NCBI GenBank assembly: GCA_017849585.1
Contig: JAFIGT010000039.1
Location: 186,001-250,000 of the forward strand
Direction of reading: 5' to 3'
From: Verrucomicrobium sp.
GTDB taxonomy: Bacteria > Verrucomicrobiota > Verrucomicrobiia > Methylacidiphilales > UBA1321
Length of the DNA: 64,000 bases
The translations under genes were made by a program, and so were the position numbers. Below, one piece after another: positions 42,871 through 51,400 of the stretch. Position 1 is the first letter of the stretch. Each line of letters starts with the position of its first letter. The notes under the pieces are model-generated. The model made no database searches and was not told where the DNA came from. It was given only the letters and a program-made list of their open reading frames with translations.

Positions 42871-43424
42871 GCCTTTTGCACCTCCACGGCGTCGCGGCCG
42901 TCGACTTCTTTTACCTTAACGGACACGTGGTCGGCAAACTCTGTCGGTACGGTCTGGCCGATATAATCTGCGGCAATTGGCAGGCGGCGATGTCCTCGGT
43001 CGATGAGGGTGGCGAGCTGGATGGCCTCGGGGCGGCCCAAATCGTTCAGGGCATTGAGGGCGGCCCGGACGCTGCGTCCGGTGTAGAGGACGTCGTCGAC
43101 GAGGATGATCACCCGGTCAGTGATGTCGAAGGGGACATCCGTCACATGCGGAATCGGACGGCGCAGTTCGAGGTCGTCGCGATGGAAAGTGATATCGATC
43201 TGGCCGACAGGAATCTGGATGCCGGTGGACTGGTGCAACTCGGCCGCGATGCGTTGGGCGAGGGTGACGCCCCGGGTCGGCAAACCGACAAGGGCCAGTT
43301 TGGAGGGAGAGGGATTACGCTGGGCGATCTCGGCGCTAATGCGGGTGAGCGCTTGGTGGATGTCCTGTTCGGTAAGGACAGCGCGACCGCCATTCGTTGC
43401 GGAAGTCGAAGGGGAGTACGACAC
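42867..43424 (-). CDS. pyrR: Bifunctional pyr operon regulator / uracil phosphoribosyltransferase
   Basis: 185-residue PRTase-fold protein. The PRPP-binding loop is VILVDDVLYTGRSVRAALN. PyrR binds UMP/UTP and the pyr mRNA leader to cause attenuation in Gram-positives; in other phyla its RNA-binding role is not always kept. The leader before this operon begins at the small gene 43432-43677, and no obvious anti-terminator hairpin pair was found, so regulation here is open. Coupled with pyrB by ATGA overlap. Confidence 0.95.
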   Translation of the reverse strand: MSYSPSTSATNGGRAVLTEQDIHQALTRISAEIAQRNPSPSKLALVGLPTRGVTLAQRIAAELHQSTGIQIPVGQIDITFHRDDLELRRPIPHVTDVPFDITDRVIILVDDVLYTGRSVRAALNALNDLGRPEAIQLATLIDRGHRRLPIAADYIGQTVPTEFADHVSVKVKEVDGRDAVEVQKA

Positions 43425-43431
43425 GGGCGCG

Positions 43432-43677
43432 CTAATTGTTGGTTTTGCCCGCCGTCTGAGTTAGCGGGATTTGGGCAAAACGATTGCGCGAAGCCCGCCA
43501 AGCTGAGCGATGCTTTACGATCCAGTCCAACAAAGCCTTCTCGAACCCGATATCAATCCCGGCTTTTTCGCTTTCGATCCACTTGTGTTTGAGGATCTCT
43601 TCGCGCTCCGCCAGGAATTCCTGATACAGGGCAGAATTCTTGAAGAAACTATCCGGTTCCTTCGATGCGTCCGTCAT
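43432..43677 (-). CDS. Small conserved-looking protein at the head of the pyr operon
   Basis: 81-residue hydrophilic protein without signal peptide or membrane segment. It contains FLAEREEILKHKWIESEKAG and DIGFEKALLDWIVKHRSAWR, a pattern typical of small helical proteins found in several Gram-negative phyla but without a known function to me. Its stop is seven bases before the pyrR start on the same strand, so it is probably co-transcribed with the pyr genes. The short gap upstream (43678-43735) separates it from mrp. Confidence 0.75.
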   Translation of the reverse strand: MTDASKEPDSFFKNSALYQEFLAEREEILKHKWIESEKAGIDIGFEKALLDWIVKHRSAWRASRNRFAQIPLTQTAGKTNN

Positions 43678-43735
43678 GTGCTTACAATAACATATCCCAA
43701 CCAGCCCATTGTCAATATAATTAGAAGTACTTAAT

Positions 43736-44785
43736 TCACGCGCCTTTGGTATTACGCAGAATAATTTTAGAGGCTTCTATAATTTGTTGTGAGCTAATGG
43801 CTTGCAAATCTCGTGATACGATCGGCCTCCCAGTGTCTCCGGATTCGCGAATTGGTATTTCAATAGGCACTTGAGCGAGAAGGGGGACTTTGAGCCGCTC
43901 GGCTTCCTTCTGGCCACCCGAACTGCCGAAGATATCGTAACGCTTGCCGTCGCTTGGGCAGAGGAAGTAACTCATGTTTTCGACAATGCCGAGCACGGGA
44001 ACGTTGACCTTCTCGAACATCGTCGCCGCCTTGCGCGCATCGATCAAGGCGACTTCCTGAGGCGTAGTCACGATCACGGCACCCGATAGCGCGACGGTCT
44101 GCACAATTGTCAACTGAATGTCGCCCGTACCGGGGGGTAGGTCCAATATCAAATAATCGAGCTCACCCCACGCGACGGAACGGAGGAATTGCTGCGTATA
44201 GCGTGTGACCATGGGGCCGCGCAGAATTGCCGGAGCGGTATCCTCCAGCAAAAAGCCCATACTCATCAACTTCACCCCATGCGCCTCGATTGGAATGATC
44301 TGGCCGTCGTCCGTGCCGGTCGGTCGCTCTTTGCTGCCGAACATGAGTGCGACGCTCGGGCCATAAATATCGCAATCACACAGTCCGACGCGCTGACCTT
44401 GCAATTGGAGTGCCACGGCGAGATTCGCCGCGATGGTCGACTTACCGACGCCGCCCTTGCCACTGGCCACGGCGATGACGTGCTTCACGCCGGGAATCTC
44501 GTTTTGCGGCAGCCCGCCTGCCTGACTGACCGCTTGCAGCGGGGCATTGCTTTCGACATGCACATCGGCGAGGGTCACGCCGGGAATTGCTTTCAAGGCG
44601 GCGGCGACGCTTTGGCGCAACGCCTCGGGGATGTTGGCGTCGGCGGTCGTGATGGCGATGCGCACGCCGACCTTGCCGCCGTCAATGCTGATGCCTTTGA
44701 CCAGGCCAAAGGAGACGATGTCACGGCTGAAGCCGGGGTATTTGACGGTTTTGAGCGTATCGAGAATTTGAGGTTCGGTGAGCAT
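43736..44785 (-). CDS. mrp: Mrp/NBP35-family P-loop ATPase with MIP18-type N-terminal domain
   Basis: 349-residue Fe-S carrier-type protein. Residues 1-80 form a DUF59/MIP18-like domain. The deviant Walker A is VASGKGGVGKST (near residue 110), with DLPPGTGDIQ as the switch region. The usual CxxC motif that binds a shared cluster at the dimer interface reads LCPSDG (Cys276, Asp279), so the second Cys is lost. It lies 148 bases downstream of iscS on the same strand. It may not carry a cluster in the standard way. Confidence 0.9.
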   Translation of the reverse strand: MLTEPQILDTLKTVKYPGFSRDIVSFGLVKGISIDGGKVGVRIAITTADANIPEALRQSVAAALKAIPGVTLADVHVESNAPLQAVSQAGGLPQNEIPGVKHVIAVASGKGGVGKSTIAANLAVALQLQGQRVGLCDCDIYGPSVALMFGSKERPTGTDDGQIIPIEAHGVKLMSMGFLLEDTAPAILRGPMVTRYTQQFLRSVAWGELDYLILDLPPGTGDIQLTIVQTVALSGAVIVTTPQEVALIDARKAATMFEKVNVPVLGIVENMSYFLCPSDGKRYDIFGSSGGQKEAERLKVPLLAQVPIEIPIRESGDTGRPIVSRDLQAISSQQIIEASKIILRNTKGA

Positions 44786-44793
44786 GGGGGAAA

Positions 44794-44927
44794 GTTTTCA
44801 GTTCGAAGTTTTCAGTTTTCGGTGAGAGCCTGCCAAGCTTGTCAGCGAGGTGATCAGGCAATCCGAAGCAGCCGGAGTCTCACACTACAAACGGAGAGTG
44901 CGCTCCTGACAACTGAAAACTGAAAAC
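44794..44927. repeat. Intergenic element with inverted terminal motifs
   Basis: GTTTTCAGTTTTC (44808-44820) and its exact complement GAAAACTGAAAAC (44915-44927) bracket about 94 bases. The left end GTTTTCAGTTCGAAGTTTTC (44794-44813) recurs with two changes, in reverse orientation, at 63152-63171. It sits between mrp and iscS. It looks like a copy of a small dispersed non-coding element. Confidence 0.5.
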
Positions 44928-44933
44928 CTGCCT

Positions 44934-46202
44934 TTAATGGGCAGGTTTGCCGGACACACTCGCGGCGCGCTCGGTGAACGACTGGCCGATGCCGGTCGGC
45001 GAGATCACGGAATCAATCTTGTGCTCTTGAAACTCCTGCCACATGGGCGACATGGTGCGCAGGCGATCCACGATCTTCGCAAACGTTTCCACCACGTAAT
45101 CGACATCGTCGTCGGTATTATCCTTGCCGAGACTCATGATAATGTTGCCTTGGGCGAGGGCGTGGTCGAGTCCGATGGCACTGAGTACATGAGAAACCTT
45201 GAGCGATTTGCTGACGCAGCTCGAGCCACTCGCGACGGCGATGCCATTGAGATCAAAAAGGAGAAGCTGGCCTTCGCCTTCGATGAACTCGGTGCTCCAG
45301 TTGAGCGAATTGCAGATGCGGTCCGTGCCAGGGACGGGACCGTTGAGCTTGATGTATTGGATGCGGTTCATCAGGCCATCATAGAGACGCTTTTGCAGTC
45401 GGCTGACATGGGCGATGCGGTCGCCCATATCGCGCAGGGCGACTTCCGCCGCCACGCCCGCGCCGATGATGGCGGGAACGTTTTCCGTGCCTGCGCGACG
45501 CCCGTTTTCCTGCACGCCGCCATGGATCAGGGAGGTGACGCGCGCCTTGCGGCTGCGGTAGAGCACGCCCACGCCTTTCGGGCCGTAGAAGCGGTGAGGA
45601 GAGAGGGAGAGAAGCTGGCATCCGAGGCTCTGCACATCGATCGGGTGCCAACCGGCGGCTGCCACGGCGTCGACGAAGAGGGAGATGCCTTTTTCCTGCG
45701 TGATCTTGCTGATTTCCTTGATCGGTTCGATGGTGCCGATGTCGTGATTCACGAGGTGGACGCTGACGAGAATGGTCTTGTCGGTGATGGCGGCGCGAAT
45801 GGTTTGCGGGTCGATCTGGCCGATCTCGTTGACGGGCACTTTCGTCGAGGTGAAACCGTGATGTTTTTCAAGGTACTCGATCGAGTTGATGACGGACGGA
45901 TGCTCCGTCGCGGCGAGGACGATGTGGTTGCCCTTGCGTTCGTTCGCATCGGCAAAGCCCTTGATCGCGAGATTGGCCGATTCCGTACCGCCCGAAGTGA
46001 AGATGATGTCGTCGGGGCTTTCCGCATTGATCAACGTCGCGATTTGCTCGCGCGCCGTCTTGACTCCATCGCGCACGCGCAGGCCGAAGCGGTGCAAGCT
46101 CGACGGACTGCCGAAGGCTTCGGTGAAATAGGGGCGCATGGCCTCGAACGCTTCCGGAAGGAGCGGAGTCGAAGCTTGGTGATCAAGATAAACGGATTTC
46201 AT
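44934..46202 (-). CDS. iscS: IscS/NifS-like cysteine desulfurase homologue lacking the PLP lysine
   Basis: 422-residue class V aminotransferase-fold protein aligned to IscS by motifs: YLDHQASTPLLPEA, FTSGGTESANLAI, AATEHPSV (His101), FVDAVAAAG (Asp178) and the mobile Cys loop ASGSSCVSKS (Cys329). The internal-aldimine lysine motif SGHK reads SPHR here, so the PLP lysine is Arg204. Two other positions that contact PLP in IscS also differ (His153 for Asn, Ala181 for Gln). Residue 329 still offers a Cys. Enzymatic desulfurase activity is thus doubtful. It stands between iscU and mrp; the last 40 residues resemble ordinary IscS in length. Confidence 0.85.
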   Translation of the reverse strand: MKSVYLDHQASTPLLPEAFEAMRPYFTEAFGSPSSLHRFGLRVRDGVKTAREQIATLINAESPDDIIFTSGGTESANLAIKGFADANERKGNHIVLAATEHPSVINSIEYLEKHHGFTSTKVPVNEIGQIDPQTIRAAITDKTILVSVHLVNHDIGTIEPIKEISKITQEKGISLFVDAVAAAGWHPIDVQSLGCQLLSLSPHRFYGPKGVGVLYRSRKARVTSLIHGGVQENGRRAGTENVPAIIGAGVAAEVALRDMGDRIAHVSRLQKRLYDGLMNRIQYIKLNGPVPGTDRICNSLNWSTEFIEGEGQLLLFDLNGIAVASGSSCVSKSLKVSHVLSAIGLDHALAQGNIIMSLGKDNTDDDVDYVVETFAKIVDRLRTMSPMWQEFQEHKIDSVISPTGIGQSFTERAASVSGKPAH

Positions 46203-46303
46203 GGGAAAAAGGGAGGACGAGGTTTCAATTTGAGGCAGGAGCCAAGGTGGGCCGGGATGCTATCACCCCGACCGTTCCATCGATCTGGAAAGCCGATCGC
46301 GGC

Positions 46304-46708
46304 TTATTTCGCGACCGCAGCGTTCTTCTTCTCGTAATCTTCGATGGCCGCCTTGAGGGCTTCCTCGGCGAGAACCGAACAGTGGATCTTCACCGGGGGC
46401 AGGCCACCGAGAGCGTCGACCACTTCCTGGTTCGAGAAGTTTTTGATTTCATCAATCGTGCGGCCCTTGATCAATTCGGTCGCCATGCTGGAAGAAGCGA
46501 TGGCCGATCCGCAGCCAAAAGTTTTGAAGCGGGCGTCCTCGATCTTGCCGTCGCGGATCTTAAGGGAGATCTTCATGATGTCACCACACGCGGCCGCGCC
46601 GACTTCGCCGACGCCGTCGGCCTCGGGCAGGTCGCCCATATTGCGGGGGTTCATGAAGTGGTCCATAACGGTGTCGTTATACAGGGTGTATTCTTTTTGG
46701 TCGCTCAT
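46304..46708 (-). CDS. iscU: Fe-S cluster scaffold protein IscU
   Basis: 134-residue scaffold protein. The three cluster cysteines are present: AACGDIMK (Cys41, with Asp43), FGCGSAIASSS (Cys66) and LPPVKIHCSVLAEEA (Cys110). The LPPVK motif that binds the HscA-type chaperone is intact. It assembles [2Fe-2S] or [4Fe-4S] clusters on sulfur delivered by a cysteine desulfurase. GAGGAGA precedes the start. No hscA or hscB gene is in the window. Confidence 0.95.
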   Translation of the reverse strand: MSDQKEYTLYNDTVMDHFMNPRNMGDLPEADGVGEVGAAACGDIMKISLKIRDGKIEDARFKTFGCGSAIASSSMATELIKGRTIDEIKNFSNQEVVDALGGLPPVKIHCSVLAEEALKAAIEDYEKKNAAVAK

Positions 46709-46760
46709 TGGGTCTCCTCGTTTTTTATCGTTTTGATTTTAAAGTGTAAAAGCGGTGTCT

Positions 46761-47276
46761 CTATATGGTAGCGCCATTCGGCGGGCTGACCACGGTATCG
46801 GCGATGGACGCCACGGATTCCGCCCTGCTGGGGACGGCTTGATGCGGCATCTTGCGCACCTTGGCCAAGGCTACTTCCTTTGGCATCATCAAATCTTGCA
46901 AGGTCATCTCACTGAATACTTCGGTTACCCGATTCTGGGCTTCCGAGAATACAGCACAAAGCGTGCACGAATCGGCTCGTTCGCAACCGGGCTCTTCCAG
47001 GCAGCGCTGAAAAGCGATCTTGCCCTCAATGGTCTCAATGACCTCGAGTACGGTGATCTCCTGCGGGCGTCGTGCCAAGGCGAAACCGCCGCGCGCGCCT
47101 TGCCGGGAGCGGATATGGCCTGCTTTGGCCAGACTCTGGAGAATTTTAGCCAGAAAGCCTTTCGGAATGCGCTCGCCCTTGCTGATGTCGTCGATCATCA
47201 CGAGCCGACCCTCCGGCTGCTTGGCCAGATGGATCAACGCCAATAAGGCATATTCACCAGCTTGGGTAATTTTCAT
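46761..47276 (-). CDS. iscR: Rrf2-family regulator, IscR-like
   Basis: 171-residue winged-helix regulator (AGEYALLALIHLAKQPEGR at the N-terminus, HIRSRQGARGGFALAR as the wing). The cluster ligands sit at Cys92, Cys98 and Cys104, the same numbers as E. coli IscR, while the fourth ligand, His107 in E. coli, is Cys107 here (CERADSCTLC). It probably senses Fe-S status with a bound [2Fe-2S] cluster and controls the downstream isc genes. The upstream gap 47277-47399 is AT-rich and should contain the operon promoter. Confidence 0.92.
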   Translation of the reverse strand: MKITQAGEYALLALIHLAKQPEGRLVMIDDISKGERIPKGFLAKILQSLAKAGHIRSRQGARGGFALARRPQEITVLEVIETIEGKIAFQRCLEEPGCERADSCTLCAVFSEAQNRVTEVFSEMTLQDLMMPKEVALAKVRKMPHQAVPSRAESVASIADTVVSPPNGATI

Positions 47277-47399
47277 TAATAAAGACCTTTTTTATCTTGG
47301 TTTAATTTACGCCTGTCGGGCAGCTTGTCAATCCGGCAACAGGATCGGACGCGAAGTATAAGAAAAGGTACTCGCCCGGCGGGCGCGGAGAAGGGGAGT

Positions 47400-47975
47400 T
47401 TACGGGGGAGTCAAGTTGGAATGAGTGGAATCTGTGGTCTGCAATTTTTCACCACATTGATCGCAAAACTGAGCGTCCAACGAAACGGGGTGTCCGTGGG
47501 AGCATGTGCGCCGTAATTGTTCCCATCCTCGGGAGTAAGCGGAATAGAGGATGCAGAATCCTGCGCCATAAAATACCATCCAATGCCCCGAAAACATTCG
47601 AAGCACCTCGGGTGGGGCTTCCTTGTTGACTGACTGGCGATGAGGTAGTTGCGATTGAGTAGCCATAGCGGCCACAAAGTTGATTGCTACATAGGCAAAC
47701 AGACCATAGACCGCGTACCTCATCCAGCGAGGGCAACCGGCAAGGAGGTTCTTCCAATAATCTTTTTGCTGAGCTTTGGCATTGATGCGCAGTCCAATCA
47801 GTACTGTGGGGATCCAAATGACAAAGATGCCAATGTGGAGTGACCAAGTCGCGGCGCCAAAGGGTGTCTGAAGGCCAAGTAAGGATAATAAATGGACTGA
47901 TAGGCTGAGAATAAAGCCGATGATGGATAAGATTAGGAATGGGAGAAGTATTGATCGGAAAATTTTGGAGTTCAT
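47400..47975 (-). CDS. Membrane protein with C-terminal zinc ribbon, function unknown
   Basis: 191-residue protein with three to four hydrophobic helices (SILLPFLILSIIGFILSLSV; IGIFVIWIPTVLIGL; YAVYGLFAYVAINFVAAMA). A C-terminal domain has paired Cys residues (CSHGHPVSLDAQFCDQCGEK), a short zinc-ribbon-like motif, with its first Cys pair incomplete. The ATG at 47975 was chosen; a TTG two codons upstream would be the other start. It is separated from the iscR promoter by 123 bases. Function unknown. Confidence 0.7.
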   Translation of the reverse strand: MNSKIFRSILLPFLILSIIGFILSLSVHLLSLLGLQTPFGAATWSLHIGIFVIWIPTVLIGLRINAKAQQKDYWKNLLAGCPRWMRYAVYGLFAYVAINFVAAMATQSQLPHRQSVNKEAPPEVLRMFSGHWMVFYGAGFCILYSAYSRGWEQLRRTCSHGHPVSLDAQFCDQCGEKLQTTDSTHSNLTPP

Positions 47976-47996
47976 AGCCAAGGTTGCATTGATGAA

Positions 47997-48443
47997 TTAA
48001 AGACTCGGAAAATCCCATGTCTTGTTGGACTGGAAATGATCGGTGATCCACCAACTCCCCTTGCGGTAGACGAAGGGCAGGGTGAAGAGATATTTTTCCT
48101 CGCCGGTCTGGCGGATGAATTCCACCTCGGCGAATTTCTCCGGTTCGAAAATGGTCAGTTTGTGTTGCGAGTAGACCGCCTTTTGCTCGAGATCGAGCCG
48201 CCGCACGATCAGCACGATTTGCTGTGGATGGAAACTTTGTTCGCCGAGGAAGCGGATGAATTCCGGGGAGAACTTGTCCTGCACCGAACTGTAGTCGCCG
48301 TCATTGACTTGCGCCACGACCTTGCGGATTTCCTTCAGGAATTTCTGTTCCGGTGTGTCGCTGAAAAATTTCCACCAGACCAAGCCCGCAATGACCACGA
48401 GCAGGGCGGTGGTGAGGGCGAGTTCGAATTTGGTTTTGGGCAT
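47997..48443 (-). CDS. Membrane-anchored small protein, possible NTF2-like fold
   Basis: 148-residue protein with one N-terminal helix (LALTTALLVVIAGLVWW) and a periplasmic or cytoplasmic part of mixed helices and strands (VVAQVNDGDYSSVQDKFSPE; LFTLPFVYRKGSWWITDHF). This resembles NTF2/SnoaL-like domains in pattern. It starts six bases after the stop of the large CPBP-like gene, so the two are translationally linked and may function together. No known family recognised. Confidence 0.72.
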   Translation of the reverse strand: MPKTKFELALTTALLVVIAGLVWWKFFSDTPEQKFLKEIRKVVAQVNDGDYSSVQDKFSPEFIRFLGEQSFHPQQIVLIVRRLDLEQKAVYSQHKLTIFEPEKFAEVEFIRQTGEEKYLFTLPFVYRKGSWWITDHFQSNKTWDFPSL

Positions 48444-48449
48444 AACGCC

Positions 48450-51400
48450 TCAGGCCGGTTTGGAATTTTCGTCAGCGAGGGTTGTCTCCACAGCAGGTTC
48501 GGGTGTCGCGGAGCGAAGCCACCACGCGAGCGCAACGATCGCTACGGCTGCGATGCTGAGGGGCCATGCCTGATTTTCATACGCAGGGCCACCCTTTTCG
48601 GCAAAGAGTGCGATCTCGGGCAGTAAATATCGCAGAGCGGTCACGGCGAAGATCAATGCCGCATCAAAGCGCCAGAGTTTCCAGACGAGGAAGATTGCCA
48701 GTAACCAGTGGAATTCGCTCATGGCCGTTTCGCGGATGAACTCGTGCACGGTATCGGCGTGGAGCGCGGAATAAGCTGGGTAGAGCAGTAGTAATGACCA
48801 GACCACTCTCGGCCAGCGGCGATGGAGCAGTACTGCGATGGAGGCGACGAAAGCGTAGCGTAGCACCGTATCATAGCCGGATTGCACGGCATTGATCAGT
48901 GTGGCGAGCCACGGCACGGCGACATTTACGGACGGGTAATCAAAAGACAGGTTCGGCTTTTCCTCCGTGACAAACGTCAGCCACGTTTCGAAATAAGTGG
49001 TCACCCACAGCAGGGCGAGACTTAGGAGCAGTAGCGCAAAGAAGTCCGGCATCGACCGGCGCAGCGTCGGCCAGTCAAATTTCGGCCAGCGCAGATCGCT
49101 CAATTTCCAGCCGAACGCCCACGCCATCAAGCCGAGCACCACGCTCAACCGCGCGCCATAATTCAACCACGAGTAGGTCAGGCTTACAGCATCGCCGCCG
49201 ATGCGTTGCAGTAGGTAGTGATTGAGTGGCGTGGTGGTTGAGTACCCGGAGTAGAACCACGGTAGTGAATTTAGCTTTTCGATGATCACCAGCGCCGTGG
49301 GGGCGAGGCTGATCAGGAACCCTGCCTTCCATGGTATGATGCCGCGTCGCAGCAGGATCACGAAGGCGATGATTACGAGGCCGCCGATTACGAGGGAGCT
49401 CCAGCTGGAGATTTGACCCAGGATCGCATCTTTCCAGCCGCCATACTTTTTCTCTTGTTCGCGATTCCACTCGTCGGGAACTTTTACGTAACGAGTGAAG
49501 TTGACCGGTTCATCTCCTTGGATTGCGATTTGTGTCCGCAAGCGGGAATCGCCCCAATCCCAATCTTCACGTTCCCAGGAGAAGTAATAATCGCGGCGAT
49601 GGAGTTGCTGTGTCAGGCGATCCTCTACGAGTTTCTCGTTGTTGAAATCTACGCCGTAGTTCTGGACGAGGTGTTGTTTGGCCAGTTCCAATGCGGCGGC
49701 CTTTTCCAGGGAGGCTCCATGGGCCTCTCGAGGCAGCGTATGGCGCCACTTCACCAGCTTGCCGTCATAGTCGAGCGTCAGGTTAAATTCCTCCCGCTGG
49801 CGAACGCGAAAATAACGAATGTTCCAGACCAAGTCGGGCCATTCGGTTTCAAAGAGGGCCGCGATTTCGTCTGGGGTGCCATGCTCGCTCAGGTAGTCAT
49901 TTGCGGTTGAGTTGGACCTCAGGCTCACGATCCGGTGATAGGTGGAGGGATCTTGTCCGCGTTCGCGCAGGATTTTGTCCGCTGCGTTGGCGATCTCTTG
50001 CCGTGAGAGTGTGATGTGACCGTAATCTTCCATCGGTCGATACGGCATGTCGCCAGTTTCCTGCACTAGGAAGATGAGTCCGGCGGTGATGAGAAAGATC
50101 ACGCGTTGTACGCGGGTCAGGATGAACGGTTGGAAATTCCACGCGAGGGTTGGCTCCTCCGGTACAGTGGTTGGATGCGCTTCGTCCACTTCCTCCGGTA
50201 ATTCAGGAGGCGTCTGTCCGGTGCGCTGGTAATGCACGCCCACCATCCACAGTAGAATCGGCCACACACTCACCAGAACTGCCCCGAATTGATTCAGCGG
50301 ATCGGCGGATTGAAAGACCACGAAGCTGCTCAGCCAGCAGTCGTAAAGGTAATGGCCCGTCAACGTTGCCACGATGCCGAAGCGCACCATCGCTGCGCCC
50401 CAGAGAATACCCTCCGCGGTCAGTTCGCACCCGCGCAAATAGCCCGGCATCTGCGGATAATTGCTATGCAGAAACGCCCATGTCGCGCACGCCACGACCA
50501 GTCCAATCCATTTGTATCGGCCCCGCAATAATTTCCAGTATAAAAGAATGCCAACAATCCGGTAGGTAAACTCCTCCGTCCATGAAGCGCTCATGCCAAC
50601 CTGCATGCCACTGATCCATGGGATGGGGCCGCCGATAATCTTGGAGTAATCGATCTCCACCGGAGACCAGGCGCCGAAGTGATTTGCCACCACGTAAAAC
50701 GTACAGACATAGCCGATGCCGAAGCAGGCCAGTACGATGCCCACACCCAGACCCCGCACCGTCTCTGGTTGATACAGGCTGTTGCGGCCCATTGCCCGCG
50801 AGAAGGAAAGTTTATCTGGTAACTGCTCGCGATAAATGGCGTCCGCCACGAGGGAAAGTAAATACGCGCCTAATAGGGTTGCAACAGTCCCCAGCAGGCT
50901 GCCCCCAACCTGGGTGAAAAGATAGCTGCCCCACTTTTCGGTGGTCGGATAGTTGCTGTAGATATCCGGCAGGTTATTCCATGTCGCGGCCAATTCCACC
51001 ACGCCGAAGAGAATCAACCAGCGATATGGAATGGCCGTGCGCCACCGCAGTCGATGCTTGCTCACGTACAGAACGAACAACACGGCCATGCCAATCATGA
51101 TCGGCACCGACGCCGATTGCGCGATTTGCTGGAAGACCGCATTGGTCGAGCGTTGCGTGCGATATTTCAGTATCCACGCTTCCGGCACCTTCACATTCTC
51201 ATTGTAGCTGCCTACCTTGTCGCCCTTCACCGTGGCGTGTAGTTGGTAGGTCGCATCGCCTAGGCGTAAATCGTCCTGTTCCCACGTGAAATAGTAGTCC
51301 GTGCGATTGGGTAATTTCTTCGAACTATCCTCCACCAGCCGTAATTTGGCGAATGGATGTTGCGTCACATGCTGCTTCAGGAAATCCTCCGCCACGACGC

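Noticed and set aside
44934-46337. 466-codon frame opposite iscS
   Set aside because: It is antisense to iscS, whose motifs are clear, and has no start signal or domain.
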